Made by a program: the position numbers and the translations under genes. Positions 38,908-53,246 of a stretch of DNA of 64,000 bases are shown piece by piece. Each line of letters begins with the position of its first letter. The first letter of the stretch is position 1. Under the pieces are notes generated by a model. That model was not told the DNA's origin. It worked only from the letters and a program-made list of their open reading frames with translations, and did no database searches. The DNA is from Baylisascaris procyonis (lineage: Eukaryota; Nematoda; Chromadorea; Rhabditida; Ascarididae): positions 3,460,501 through 3,524,500 of the forward strand of contig JAZARR010000082.1 of NCBI GenBank assembly GCA_037389465.1. Reading direction: 5' to 3'.

Positions 38908-39069
38908 TTCACTTTCGTATTCAAATGTCATCGATCTAAAAAGCACTCTACGTGCTTTTCTTGTCATAACACGATCCACTTTACTCATCTGCTTATACGG
39001 CAAAAATATGAAAGAAAATCCACTTTCTATCCACTTTCTATGCAGTTTTCGTACTGTCAATCATTTTCA

Positions 39070-42000
39070 GCATTGCTGATGTGTCGTTTAAAATACACAT
39101 AAAACAAAGCATCTCATTGTTATTGAAGCAACATCTCGTGCTAACTCTTTCGCTGATATGCAAAAAAAAAAAAACACTATTCACTGCTTTAGGCCAAATC
39201 GTTTCATTTATCTAACTCTTTAATTTATTTTAATCCGATTTCTAAACAACGGGCAATACCATTACCCGAAATGAACAAGGAATGGGCTCAATATAACGGA
39301 TTTTTCTCAATGTCTATTAAAGGCATTATTATGAGCCTATAGTTCCACAGTTTAATTATTTAAGAATTACTAGAATGCTAATCAGGTTGTATGGCGATTG
39401 TTGACGTTATGCATCAATAAGATATTGCCTACATTATGGGATTGAACGAGAGCTAATCTAAGAGGAAAAGAAAACATCTAGGCGGGCTCAGTCTTAAACT
39501 ATTCCCCTCGGGCAATCGAGGGGCCGCAGATTCGTCTCCGACTGCAAAGAGAGTTTTCACTGATTATCAAAACAACAAACAAAAGGTTAATTAAGCACAC
39601 AACATTCACCCTCTATAAGTGTTGAGATAGTGAATTAGAGCAGAAGTCAGTGGAAGATAAAACTTACTACTGATTTAGATCGATGGTTGTTCTCTTTTAT
39701 CTTGAAAGTAGTTAGTTCATCAAAAACACAAAAAAAAAAGCCAAATGGATTAGTTTTTATTTTTGAGGAAGGGAATATTTCGGCCAAATTAAACGTATAA
39801 GGCAATAACTCAGTAGTCATTTAAAAATGAACGAATATAATAGAATTAGAATTAAGAGGAAGAAAAGGGGATGAAATAGAGAAGATGAGAGGCCTATAAT
39901 CGTTTCTCATGAATTTTCGACTTTGTGATTTTTCAATCATTGATATAAACTTATTATCAGAGACATAAATATATTGTTATCACCAATGTGACTACCCATT
40001 CGTAAAACGCTTCTGAAAATCTCAAGCGATCATACTTCACATCAATAGCTCGACTATATTTGACGTCAAAAGTGGTGATCAAATAATAAATAATTATCGT
40101 ACATTGTATATTTCAGTAAAACTTTTTTAACTGTTTAATAGCAAAGAGAGTGGAGAAGAGAATAGTGAGTGAACGGAGGTATGGAAGAGGGACGAAGGAA
40201 GGGACTCGAGCCTTGTGCGTCGAATAGTTTGCCTTTTCTCCTCCTCCCTTTCCTTCCTTCTGCATAACACATCTCTTTTGAGTTGAAAAATGCAAACGAT
40301 TTTTTCGTATTGTGTAATGATTGACATGTGCATATTCAACAACTAGACAATAACACTAATATCTACATTGAAATAACTTGTGAAAAAATCTGTAAATAAT
40401 GAACGATAAGCAAAGAGGGAACGGAAGAGAGAGGTATTCATATTTATAGACCATCTTCAGTCACATGCAATAAAAGTTTTCATAGAAAAGAAAGAAAACA
40501 ATAAACGCAATAATGCGTATATTTGTGTTTATTAAATAGAACTTTGATAAATGAAATAACGATATTCACCCAACGAATCCTCTGAAGTAATGTGGTAAAT
40601 GAAGCCGATGAAAGCAAATATACAGGAGAATTAAATGCGAATTTTTATTTCTTCGAAAATTTCATAAAAATCGAAAATTTTAGTGGAAGAGAAAAGAATG
40701 GAAAAAGAAAATAAAAGAAAAAATTTTTAACGCAAAAAGCGAAAAACTAGTTACTCATGATTGCTCACTTCGAAGAACGCTACTTGTAGATGTCTATCGC
40801 AATTCTGACATGAGTTTCTAATGAAATTTTTTAATTTTTCCAGATTTTTCCAGATTTTTCCAGATCCAGCACAAAGATTTTTCCAGATTTCACACTTATT
40901 ATGGGAAATGAAACATATTTTATGATCGGAAAAATTCAATAGAATGCAAAATTGCCGTCAATATTTAACTTTATTTCAATCTTATTATAGATAATATTTG
41001 ATTTAAATGTGGATAACCATTGCAATATTAAAATTTGTACAGTAATTTTTTCAATTATTTTGCCGAGCTATCTAAAAGAAAAAAGCAAAATCTTATGAAA
41101 AATGAGTGATTTTCAATATCAATAAGTCAATATAATAAATAAAACTATGTAGGCGAAGAAAGAATCAAAAAAAAAAAAAAGACAAAATACAGCTGAAGAG
41201 TAAGGGAATCATCGATTCGAAGACCCGTTGGACAGAGGCGGACGTTAGCCGTTTACTCATTGGCTGATTCAACACTTTACCTATACGCAAACAATGTGCT
41301 ATTCAACACGTTTCACTCAATTCGAAAACGGTGATTTTCTTCTCAGCACCTATTCAACTTCCCACATTTCATTGTCACATCTCGTCATATATTCATTCAT
41401 ATACGTGTCAATAACTTCCGCTTATGCTTTTCGCAGCAAAAAAAAAAATAATATTTGAGCACAGATCATTCGAATAATATCATAAAATATGCAAGAATTA
41501 TGAGGACTATAATATGCCGAAAACTAAGCCCTAATTTTGGTGTGCAATACGGTCTGCATTTTGAAATGCATCGAGTCGGCAACTTACATGGATATGCTTT
41601 GTGTATCGATCTACATAGATATGATATAATCTACAGTTCAATGAAAGCAGATGCTGTTTGACTAACGTTTTCGCTAGATTCTAAGGTAGCAAGTGAAAGA
41701 ATGGTACTTATTGTAAAGTACTTATTACACTTACTGTAAAGCACCACGAAATATTAGCTGAAATAGGTTTACAAATTAAACGAATTTCCCACCCAATCGT
41801 ATTAAGTAAGAAAAGTGTCTGTGATTTTAGAATATAACAAAATCATTTCGATTCATCTTTTTTTTGTTTATATGATTCCTGGTTATACCTAACACGTATT
41901 GTCTAGCTCATAACTAATAAATATTTAAATTTTGCAAAAGCTTAAAGCTTATGGATATTTAAGAATCTTTTCTCCTACCTCTTCCATCATTCATTTGGCA

Positions 42001-42680
42001 GAGTAATCTAAAATCATGGCAGATAGTAATGAATTGTTGAAAGCAATTGCAATTTGAAATGATTCTTTATATTGGAATATCATATTATAATACATATTAA
42101 AGATTATAGAATATTATCTCAATAATATTATCCCATACCCAAGCAATTATATCCTCTAGATTACTCATTAGACGTCATCCTAGTATATATCTTCGAGAGA
42201 AATGATGATCGTTTTCGTTTGTTGATACATACACGTATATCGTCAATTATATATCCGGTTTATTCTACAGTTTCTTCTTTAATACTGTAACGTCAATATT
42301 ACTGTAATCACAGAGTTTTCTTTTAAATGGAATATTTCGCTATACCAAACATTTATTTAAACTAATAACTATGACCTACACAAAGTCCGTATCATAAGGA
42401 GAGCAAATTGATCCTTATAAATTGTTAAGCAGTTTAAAAGCCCTTTTTCTATAGTCTCATTAATCCTTTACAGATAAAATTCTATATAATAAAAATTTAT
42501 TGATTATATGACAGAAAATATTTAGAAAAATTAAAACTTAAAATATTACAATGCAGTCGAACCAATGCGAACATGTACATAAAATGTCCACTGAAAAATA
42601 TATGGATAAATATACCTTATAGAATTTACTTGAATTTTATAGGTAATATTCAATAATTAATAAAAACTGAGGATTTAAAA
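39070..42680. other. gene-poor stretch
   Basis: No supported gene. Notable items are a GC hairpin at 39504-39523 (CCCCTCG / CGAGGGG around a 6-base loop) and a 10-bp tandem repeat near 40836. A plus-strand open frame at 41455-41661 has no splice context. Confidence 0.4.
40836..40888. repeat. 10-bp tandem repeat, tttttccaga
   Basis: Three head-to-tail copies of tttttccaga, then a spacer (tccagcacaaag) and a fourth copy. Short and imperfect. Confidence 0.75.
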
Positions 42681-42689
42681 ATGATATAC

Positions 42690-42860
42690 AGTGAATCCTT
42701 AAGACAGCTGATGGCTAGTGGTATTAGTGGACGAGTCAAGCGAGCGCATTTGAAAGAAACAGCGGTGCACTGCAAGCCGTTAGCGACAATCAATAGACGC
42801 TTTTCACTTCCATGCAAAAAGCGCATCGCTTTGCAGACCGATCGTCACCACTTGCTTAAG
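42690..42860. other. unassigned open stretch, both strands
   Basis: Less AT-rich than its surroundings. The plus strand reads a very basic peptide (SGRVKRAHLKETAVHCKP). The minus strand has a good acceptor (acggcttgcag) followed by CTAVSFKCARLTRPLIPLAI and continues open to a TGA... or TAA-type stop further on. One of these may be an exon; I cannot choose. Confidence 0.2.
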
Positions 42861-42869
42861 CGATATTAC

Positions 42870-42871
<2 letters not shown>

Positions 42872-42934
<63 letters not shown>
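42872..42934. repeat. (TA)n microsatellite 3
   Basis: About 31 TA units in the gene-poor stretch. Confidence 0.95.
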
Positions 42935-42936
<2 letters not shown>

Positions 42937-42989
42937 CAAATGAGGTAAGAAGTATTATAAATGAATATTATTTAAACAGCAAATAAAAT

Positions 42990-45900
42990 AGGTGAATGAA
43001 AATTAATGAAAAATTGGAAAGGAACAATAAGAACATAGAGGAGAGCAAGTTCTATATGATTTAAAAGTACTAAAACACGTCAACACTTCAATGCTCATAT
43101 GTGTTACTAAATATAATTAAATGCTTTATTGCGAAGGCTAAATAAGGATTCCCATCTTTTTTGTTTTATCTCTCTGTCTTCTAACTGTGCAGTTGATATT
43201 TACAGAAGCTCTTGCCTCCACAATTCATTGCACCTCTCAAATTTGAGGTTCCCTCTTCCCTTTCAGAGATAATTTTAGTAGACATGAATATAATTTATAT
43301 TAGATTAGTTTACAAGAGGTTATTTCATATTCTATTCTCTTTCCTCCAACTTTAAATCTAATTTTCTTTCTAAATTTAACTTTCCTCTGATCCTCATTAA
43401 CTCGGCGGAGACTTAACTTCACAATTAACATCATTTAAATTAAAATATTATTTTATAAATTACCTCGATTGAAATAATTTTTTACAAGAGTTAAAAGCCA
43501 AGGGAAATTCTGCATTCAGTTAAGTCCGACAACCTCTATTCATACCTAAGAGTAGTGAGTGCATTCAACAAGAAACGACATAAGCGAAGAGAACAAGTTT
43601 ACTGCTGTTTATGACGAAATCGAACGTTCTTTCTAATAATTTCTGATGCTGAACAAAAAAAAAAAAGAAAGAGAACAAAAAAGATGTGAAAAAGAGCAAA
43701 ATAATCGTTGCTTCGTAAAGGTCAACTCGAGGTTCATGTTGAGAAATAATTTCACTAATTTCCTCCTCCTCTTTTTTTAAACCGGCTTCTCTAATTCGTC
43801 TTTCACTTTACTAGGCCGGGATACATCAGTTAACTAATGAAGAGCCAAGTTGGAAGAGGAACTATGCTCCAGTGAAAGAAGATTGCAGCTCTTGATAGCT
43901 TTTAATATATTCAAGAAGGGAGAATGAAAATCTCGCAAAGAATAATCGTTTTTTTATACGAAAAAGACGAAAAAAAAATTGCCGAGTGCATTCTAAAATA
44001 AGCCGATTCGAAAAATTCTACCAAAATCAGTGAAAATAAATTTTCATTTATTCGTTTTCTTAGCGATTCAAGTGAAGCTAAATTCCTTCTTCCTTTTTCC
44101 ATCGTATCATTTCGATGTATGATCGCTCATTTTTCATAAAGAGTATTTTTTTTTTCACTTCAATTTCTTCTATATTTGCGTTTTGTTATATTACATTTTT
44201 GCAATCGTTTAACAATAATAACATTGTAATTGTAACAATCGAGTATTAGTTTCGCAGTAGAAACATTTCAGATCAATAAATGGCGTCTTTCTTATAGATG
44301 AGACAATTCGGCAGAATGAAATAAATTTAAAAAAAAATAGATCTAACTGGTAGAACGATATTTTAGGTTCACCATTGGAACTTCTTATATATTATACGCT
44401 TAAAAATCTCGAAAAAATTTCACATTATTGAAAGTAATCGTTTATCGCTTATCTCGTTATCATTCCACAAAAAAAAATAAACTTCAAAAAAATTTCCTTC
44501 ATTAATTGTTATGCATATCAATTGATCCAATGATCGATCAGATGAATTCATTAATCAATAAATATGCAGAAAAAAAAATTCATATAGGAATCAACTGACA
44601 TGCAAACAGAACTAATTAATGCCGATTTTTTTTTTTTTTACATGATATAGTCAAATTAAGCTTCTGAATAATACATACTAGTAAAGAGATTACATTTAAC
44701 AGTTACTGCAAACGATATAGTAAGTAAATGATAACATATAGCACTTGTTTTTATAATGAGTTAGTGCGGAAGTTGAGCTATGAGTCAACCAAAATGTCGA
44801 TTGTTCACCTCATTGAGGAAATTGCAAACATCGAATGTTAAGCTAAACGAGTGAATGAACAACGTATTGAAATGTAAATATTCTTCTTGAGCAAGGAATA
44901 TTGCAATTGTTCAATTGCAAATAATAAATGCAATTACAGTCTTAAAATTGCGATTGCATTTGTATTTTATAATTTTCTCCTCATCGAGTCGAATAAAAGA
45001 AAAATGATTTTTTTTTTTGTGGAAGATTCGTGCAAGCGATCGAATTGTTTTAAAATATTAGATAGATGCATTACTTCGTTCATTGTAATTTTGCTAAACA
45101 ATTATTGAAACCGGTTGGTCAAGTTAGCGAGGAACTGAATTATTATCATCGCAGTACTTCTAGTACACTTCTCTATTTGTTGAAGAAGTTAGAAGTGCTA
45201 ACAAATTGCCAACAATTTTTTTAAGAGCGAAGAAAAGAAAGAGACAATTATTGCTTTTTTTTTCCGCATAAAAAAGCAAATAGAAAAAAAAAGACTGGAG
45301 TAATGCCAAGCACCAAGCATTGCTTCGTGATGTACCCAAAGAAAGACGTTGAGAAGAGTGCATAACAAGTGGAAATGTCTCGTTTAATTGCTGTGAATCT
45401 GGTTCACACACTCGTATATTATTCGTTCATTGAAGGGGGATGAGTCAAAATGTTTGCCTAAGAAACGAATAGTTCTATTCCCACCCATATCTCTGTTTTC
45501 ATTTCCGCTTGTTGCTAGAAATATAATCCATTAAAAGCAGGAAAATTAGCATTTATATTTAAAAATAGCATTTATATTTAAAAGCAGCAATTATATTCAA
45601 CAACAGCAGATATTTAAAAAGAAGCACTTATATTTTTATTCACGAAGTAATCAAATATGCATGGAAAATGAAATCCGCCATATATTATGTTGTACCTATA
45701 AAGCATAAGTATATAAAAGACATTCAAGCCTCATGTTGTGGTAGGTGCTATTACTGTATCCATAGAAGGGAAGAGCAGGGTAAGTACTAGAAAACCGAAG
45801 TTTGAAATAGTGCTGGGATCAGGGGCTCCATGAGACGCGTATTCTTTCTTCGGGCATAGGTGAGGGGAGGAAGCTTGTTTCGTTCGTCATTCCCTCACAC

Positions 45901-46700
45901 TGGTGTGGGGAGGAGGGAAGGGGATCCACTTGCAGTCGACTGTCAATATCTTTGCCATTGTTCAATAATTAATGATGCCAAGTGGTGAGGACAAATTTGA
46001 AGCATTCTTCGATTCGAGATCCTTCAAGAATGGTTAATTTCCCAGAATTGTTCATTTGAGAAGGAATGTCCCGGAAGTTAGATATGAAATGAGTGATGTG
46101 AGACTATGCTTGTAGAAGAGAAAAAAAAAGGAAGATGCAGTAAAGCATCATAAAGAAGGATCAACAAGGAAATTACTGGCCGCGTGATGCTTAATGCGTA
46201 ACGACGAGAACGTTAACGCATTAAGGCATAAAGAACCATATGGCATCGTACGGATAGATGCCCTATCTTGGCACAATGACGCACATATCTGCAGCTCAAA
46301 GCATACCTCCTCTTACTTTTCAATGCTCTAGCTCATTCCTTCTTCACTAGTAATCTTCCTTCCTCATCTCTTCATCTAATCACTCCTCTCCACTATCTGC
46401 GATCCTTTTCGAGTATTTACTTGATTAAAACTTTATTCATAACGAAAAATGTACCTCAAGCCACCTCCAATTATCGCAAGAAATGGGACTAGTAAATGAA
46501 AACCACTCGGGTATAGCAACATCAGCTTAAGAATATCGCCATTGCATTAAGTTTCACGAAACGCTCCAATAAACGGATTCAGAATGCAGAGAACGACATG
46601 ACGTTCATACGAAACCACTTGAAAGTATATTATCGAGTGCTAGCAACTTTCGATTTTGTTGTCAACTCCTTCATAGCGTTTCTTATTACATAAATATTCA
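42990..46700. other. gene-poor stretch
   Basis: AT-rich sequence with A/T runs. A GC-richer patch at 45830-45940 includes a short hairpin (cctcacac / gtgtgggg). No supported exon. Confidence 0.4.
45549..45640. repeat. degenerate ~21-bp tandem repeat
   Basis: About four diverged copies built on agcatttatatttaaaa, e.g. at 45549 and 45567, then agcaattatattcaaca and agcagatatttaaaaag. Confidence 0.6.
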
Positions 46701-46769
46701 CCGTTGATTACTTAAGTAATAATTAAATATATAATTGCATCGTTCTACCTAGTGCTTAGCTAGTCCTTT

Positions 46770-47060
46770 ATGAACGATACATTCTGCCTACTTTATGATA
46801 TCTCTTCAATGGTCACTTATTGTTTAAGTTGTCGATCGTTAATAATTGAATATTCGTCCATTGTTCAAAGAATATGCTTGAAAATGAAGGGAAATATTGC
46901 AGATGGAATGGAAGGTGAAGGAAGCACTAGTGCACAATACAGCATATCAATGTCGATCACGTGTGAGCAAGCCTCCTTTTTATACACGATAACAAACCGC
47001 AAAGTGCATACCTTGAGTGTCACCTATCTATTCGAACACATGCAAAATGCACAGTCGTGA
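46770..47060 (+). other. open stretch with possible trans-spliced ATG
   Basis: A 96-codon plus-strand frame. In a second frame an acceptor (gaaatattgcag) directly precedes ATG at 46901 and reads MEWKVKEALVHNTAYQC. On the minus strand a TATA-like TATAAAAAGG occurs near 46975. The signals conflict, so I make no gene call. Confidence 0.18.
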
Positions 47061-47116
47061 GCATCGCTTTATAAATGCAAATTATTGTACTTTAATTAAT
47101 CTATCATTATCAAATA

Positions 47117-47122
47117 AATGAA

Positions 47123-47158
<36 letters not shown>

Positions 47159-47187
47159 AAATAAATAAATAAGTAAATAAATAAACA
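47117..47187. repeat. (AATA)n microsatellite
   Basis: About 17 AATA units with minor interruptions, followed by a T-run at 47204-47218. It could be the tail of a lost retroelement. Confidence 0.9.
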
Positions 47188-47219
47188 GCTGAAGGTATTT
47201 TTATTTTTTTTTTTTTTTA

Positions 47220-49400
47220 GAAAAAAGCAAATATCATTTAAAAGAAATGAGATAACTGAATGCAGTTGTCGAGCAAATCAAAAAAATATCCTGCTGCTGC
47301 AGTGTGAACGAATGATGTGATTCCATAAAACTAGTAGGGGCTGTTATGTGTTAGCATCAAAAACCTATCTCGAAATCAATAGGCGTTCATTACCAACCTC
47401 ATTCAAATCATTCAACACTTATTGCAATCAACCACACTGCTAATACACTATAGGAAAACCTAAAGTTTCCTCAAATATTACTTCCCCATATCGAATCTCG
47501 AATTCTATCGATATCAATTAAACAGAAAGAATACCGGAAATACGATATTCATTATAATATAATTAAAAAAAACTAAAAAAAACATTTCAGTAGTTCCATC
47601 GTTTCGGAATATAAAAATTAAAGAATATTTTTAATCATACGATTTCGGAGCAAAAAATAGAGTTGATTTTTGCGACTTGAAACGGAAAAAGATAAAAAGA
47701 AAGTTATGGAGGAAGAACAAAATATTGAGGTGTTTCAATATTTTTCAGAATTTTAAACAACACTCATCCATTTTTACTCGAGTAATAAAAGACGTAAAGG
47801 GTCCCAAACATATTACTTTATAATCATCACAACTAGTGATACGGATGAATGATAATGGAGGGGGTTTTATTTGTGAAGACTGTAAGGATAAGAGAAAACA
47901 TTCATTTTAAGCATAAACTATTGAATTTTAAGACGAAGAGGACCACAAAGCGACACATAAACAAGAGTGAAAAGCAAAGGAAGAGAGAGAAAAGAAAAGA
48001 GAAAATGGGAGGGGAAAGAAAACGGTTGCAGATATGTGAACGTGAATAGCGTGAATAATATGCGAAATTTCGTCTCCATTGAATGAATGCATTTGGGACG
48101 TGTCATATTGACTACAAATAAATCGTTGGCGAGTCGAATTTTTGCATAAACGTTTTCAAGATAATTTGCATCGCAAGTCGATCATCGATATATATATCGA
48201 TTTGAAATTTGCATATTCATATATATAGAAATTTGCATGAAAAAAAAAACAGAAAAATATGCTGACATAACTGCTGAAATTTTGAATAAATTTAATAATC
48301 TTTAAGATTTTTTGCGATTATTTTCCAAGTTCATCGCTATTTCACGATGCAAAACGATTTAGCAACTAATAGATTGGTGCAATCTATGTATGCAGACCAT
48401 TGAATTTTTTTCCGCTAGCTATCTAAAAAAAAAATTTTTTTTTCAATGGCAATCGGTATTTGAAGAGATGTTTACGTAATGAAAAATTTCTGCTCTCTCT
48501 CTCAAAAAAAAAAAAAAAAAAATTCTCACTGCAAAATTATCTTACAGTAGAAACAAGAGTACTTAAAGTGTAGATCGATTTTATTCCGACTGCTTAATAT
48601 AGTAAAAAAAATTGCAATCAATAGTTAGTAGTATATCATACTGCAAAAATTTGCATTTGTTTTACGCATATTTAGGTTCCAAATTGTTTTTTTTCATTAA
48701 TTTTTATACTTTCTAGTTGTTATAATTGTGAAAGAAAAAGGAATAAAAATGAAATTTTGAATTTAAAAATTCTTTATTTTATTCATATGTTGGAATTGGG
48801 GATAGAAGAAAATAAGAAAGAGGAAGCTATATAATAGGCTATCGAATACTGATTAAAGTCCTCTGATTATTCTACTACATTTTAGAAGTTAGCTCCATAA
48901 TCTTTCATATTAGATTTTTGGTTATTTCGATCGATTTGTTTGTTATTTTCGACGGTGATAATGACACCTATACGAACGCTTTCGCGCAGATAATGGTGGA
49001 CTCTAATTGCGCGTGTTAATTTTATTTCTTTTCACATCGAATTTCAGTGCTATTTTCAGATATTTCGACTTCTCTTTGGATCTATACTTTTATTGGGAAG
49101 GCATAATAGCCATAGAGCTATTATTGCTTCTACAAAAAAAAATGTCAAAGAATTTCAAACTGGTTGCTTCCTAACTATTATGAAAACAACTTTTAATTAG
49201 ATTCTATGGTCTATAGGCCGATTTTTTATTTCTAAATTAAATAAACTTACATTATTATGTCTTAGGTTTCTTTAAAATTAAATATATCTACATTATTTTG
49301 TTGTAGTTTATATTCGCCATTATAGAAAATCAGAAATGCTTTAAATTCATTTATATTAAATACACCTGTATAGTTAAATATACCTATAGTAAATATTCAT
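47220..49400. other. gene-poor stretch
   Basis: AT-rich, no supported exon. It contains an 18-bp perfect palindrome at 48184-48201 and A/T runs near 48420 and 48505. Confidence 0.4.
48184..48201. repeat. 18-bp perfect palindrome
   Basis: ATCGATATATATATCGAT is its own reverse complement. Confidence 0.9.
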
Positions 49401-49406
49401 AAGCCG

Positions 49407-49408
<2 letters not shown>

Positions 49409-49481
<73 letters not shown>
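49409..49481. repeat. (TA)n microsatellite 4
   Basis: About 36 TA units. Confidence 0.95.
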
Positions 49482-49484
<3 letters not shown>

Positions 49485-49489
49485 CAACT

Positions 49490-51330
49490 GCTGGACTCCT
49501 TTCGATTTCCTCGTAACTCTCTGGTACGTCCCATAATCTCTGATCAATTACACCCAATTACATTTATAAATTCAAACGATCTTTTTTTTTGCGGAAGGAC
49601 TAATATCAATTCTCCCAGCGACTAAGCAAAATTCGATCGAGTATTTGAGCATGATGACTCGAATTTACAACTCTATTCAATTTTACGATTCGTTATCAGC
49701 AATTCAAGATTCTATTCCATCGATTTTGTGAACTCTCACGATGAAAATGTCGTATTTTCCCTCAGAAAATAAAAGGATTCATAGAGTGTTTCCAAGAGAA
49801 CATTATGAGCAAAATCCATCGAATATAATCATATCTTTGAGCAATCGATAAAAAAAGTGTATTTACGAGCATAGCAAGAAGATGAACCATTTTGTGTATT
49901 AATTGCTGTCCTAAATTTTCACCAATTTCGTCGAAAATTTATATTTTTCTCAGAAAAAATTTTTTTAAGTTGAAAGAAGATGCACAATAATAGACGACTA
50001 TTTATTTCATCAGCGTCATATTGTGAAGTATCTGCGATATTAAATTGACCAATTTTGTGTAAATACACATTTCATCTCAATTTTTGTGATTGCGATAATT
50101 TCCATTCTTATAGAATTTCAATTGAAAAAAAAAAGACTTATTGGCTAATCATGCAAACACATACAAACATCTTGGTCTAGGCATTTATTTAATTTATGCA
50201 AATGTTGTTCACTGCAGCTATTTTAGTTTATTTATATGCAAATGTTATTCAAATTTTAAGTGTAACAACAATAGTAATTGCAAACATTCAATCAGGTGCT
50301 AATAAAAGAGATATTATCTGATAATGAAATTATATGCAAAATCGAATATTCATAATTCTTTCAATTATAGAGAACTTTCAACAACTAAAAACTCTTTGAT
50401 GAAATAAAAGAAAAAATAGGTATAATCGAATGAAAGTACAAGTGATAAAATGAAATTGCAATAAATGCGAAAATGATTTTAGATCTCAAGAGTGAATCTA
50501 AAAAAACATTTGAACATAAAATAAGAAAAAGTTTAACGTTACGCTGAATGACTCACTATAATATGCAAGTATCCTATGTGATGATCTATTTTTACAACTT
50601 AAAACGCATAAAACAATGAAATCTTATTTAAAATATCTATTGCTAACGTCATCAACATCATTGCACCATCTGTTGAATCGTTTAAAATAAAGAGCACCTG
50701 TTTTTGGCTATGAAACGGCAAATGCTTAAGGCAATAAAGACATGAATACGAGTGCCATTTCACTTGCGAAATGAATGAAAAAAAAAACTATGAAAATATT
50801 TGAGAGCGGAAATGAATGCTCGATTATTTTTGGCAGTTATTGCAGCATATTCCATCGTTGATATTAAAATATCTATCAAAATATTTGCATATAACTAAGC
50901 CTATCGTTACATATATTCATAAAGCGAGAAAGACGGAGAAGAAAGGAGGAAGAGAAATGCTTGTAGATAGGGAGATGTCAATTGACTTTCATAACTGCAA
51001 AAGGTGTTCTAAAAGTAAATGGAAAATGCACATCAACTAAGGTTGAGTCTCCTAAATGATGTTGTTTGCGAATATCCGTCAACAATGTTACGCGCTGAAA
51101 TTGCTAACCAACAACAAAAGAATTCAACAATCTATAATGGAGGCAATTATGATTGCCAAGACACGTCCATCGCTCTTAGAGCTCAATTTCAACTATGTGC
51201 CATCAGCATGAACGTTTTAGCCTGAGGAAATCATTACTTTAACTCTTTCTTTGCAGTATTTCATTTGCATGCTCAACATTGATTTTCTATAAAAAAGCGG
51301 AAAATTTGCAGTTTCACGTAATAAAAAATA
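49490..51330. other. gene-poor stretch
   Basis: AT-rich. Plus-strand open frames at 50816-51040 and 51046-51225 are the only candidates. The second reads EYPSTMLRAEIANQQQKN and is moderately protein-like, but no acceptor precedes it. Confidence 0.3.
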
Positions 51331-51446
<116 letters not shown>

Positions 51447-53219
51447 GTCAAACATGCAATTTTCAAAGAAATAACAAAAACACGAAAATAATCTGCAATG
51501 AGATAAAAATTTATTTACATGCCTATACCTCTAAAATATGCTACAACGAAAGTGCAATGCAATCAATAAATAAGGAAATATAGAAAATGCAATTGCAGCT
51601 ATAAGTTATCCTATTTTGCTTATTTGTGAACATTAGCAGTTATCAACATCGATGAAATCTTAGCTATAAAAAGTTAATAGTAAATAAAATGCGAAAAGTT
51701 GATCAAACAAATATGCAAATTACGATATTTCATTAGCCGTGATAAGAATCTATCTAATCGTGAAAAGACGCGTTTACTCTAATAGATACGTCATGTCTCT
51801 TTGATGAGCAATACGGTAAACAATCGTGCACTACATAGATGCTCTAAATAAACCGTATTTAATCACTTTTATAGAGTCGTTCAAATATTGAATTTGATGG
51901 CTTGACCAACATTTTTTCAACTGTTTAACTGCCCCTATATCCATACATTTTATTCATATAATTCATGAAATACCATATAAATTGCTCTACTTAAATATTT
52001 CACTATTAATGATTAGAGAAGAATACAAAAAAAAGAAGGAATATGAAATTCACTTTATTTCATAAAAAAACAACGGTGAAATAAGAAAAGAATTTAAAAA
52101 ATTCTCATCTGCAATATCGTTAGCATTTATCTAATATTATTCAAATAATAGTAGAATTTAATGCATAAATATGAATGATTAAAAATAGTGAATGGTTGGT
52201 TGCTCGTTGGAGACAGCTAGCTGACGATAATCGTAACGAATCGATGAAGAAAGTGAGCGAAACGAATGTTATGACAAACAAACTTGTTGCCATTATTCAC
52301 AACCATCGGCTAACTTTTAATGTTACTATTTCAATGAAAAACACAATGCGAGCGATTTAATGAGGCAATGCCTGAGTGCTTCTCATCTTCTAAAGAACAA
52401 ATCGAAAAGAAGAGCTAGAGAATGAATTGTATTGAAAACGCTATTTGAGGAGCTATTCGAAGTTGAATTAATTTTATGATTTTAGACTCCAAATCATATT
52501 GCTGAAGAACCCCCTTCCCTCCCCATCCCCTTCCCCACTTCTCCGCTCATCTCCCATACTCCCGGAATCTTTCCCACTAAAAAGGGTATGTGGATAATAC
52601 AAGCGATTCAGAGGCAATTGCATTAGCCGAATTAAGAAAAATTCACGCAAACATTTAGAAAAAAAAGATTCTCACTGCAGAAGCAATGAAGGATTAAAAA
52701 ACGCATAACAATGGCAATGGTCATAAGTTTAGAACACAATGAATATAATCTCATAAATTTCAATAATTAGCTCACGGAAGTTAATTATCGAAAAAAAGAA
52801 AATTCCAATACTTTTTTCTTGAAAAGAAAATTGAATCGTCCAATTATTTCATGAATGAGCTCAAATGAATTTATGGGTTAAACAATAATTTTTATCATTT
52901 TATTGTTTATAAAAAAAATGCAAAATTGATACGTATAAGCTAGTAACGTCATCATATAAGAGTATGTGCAATCACTCTTGGACGAGAGTAATGATTTCCG
53001 CCAATGAAACGAACAAGTTTAGCAATAAAAAATTAGCATATTTATTTATTTATTAAACACATAATTCTAAGAGTCCATTTGAAAGTATATAAGTTAAATT
53101 CCCTCTTATTCATTCAATCTTCAGATTAATCACATAATATGTCTTAGAAGATAATATCTGTTCAAAGTAAGAGATCAATTATATACGAAAAAAAAAAAAC
53201 AATTGTAGATTTATCTGAA

Positions 53220-53246
53220 ATAACGGCTTATTTATTAAGCCGTTAT
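53220..53246. repeat. perfect 11-bp hairpin
   Basis: ATAACGGCTTA and its exact reverse complement flank a 5-base loop (tttat). Confidence 0.9.

Noticed and set aside
38719..39060. 113-codon minus-strand frame
   Set aside because: It runs through a 12-base homopolymer (poly-Gly) and lacks splice signals; the opposite strand is equally open.
39481..39560. tRNA-like GC-rich block with a 7-bp hairpin
   Set aside because: No acceptor stem or T-loop consensus (GTTCGAATC) can be arranged around it.
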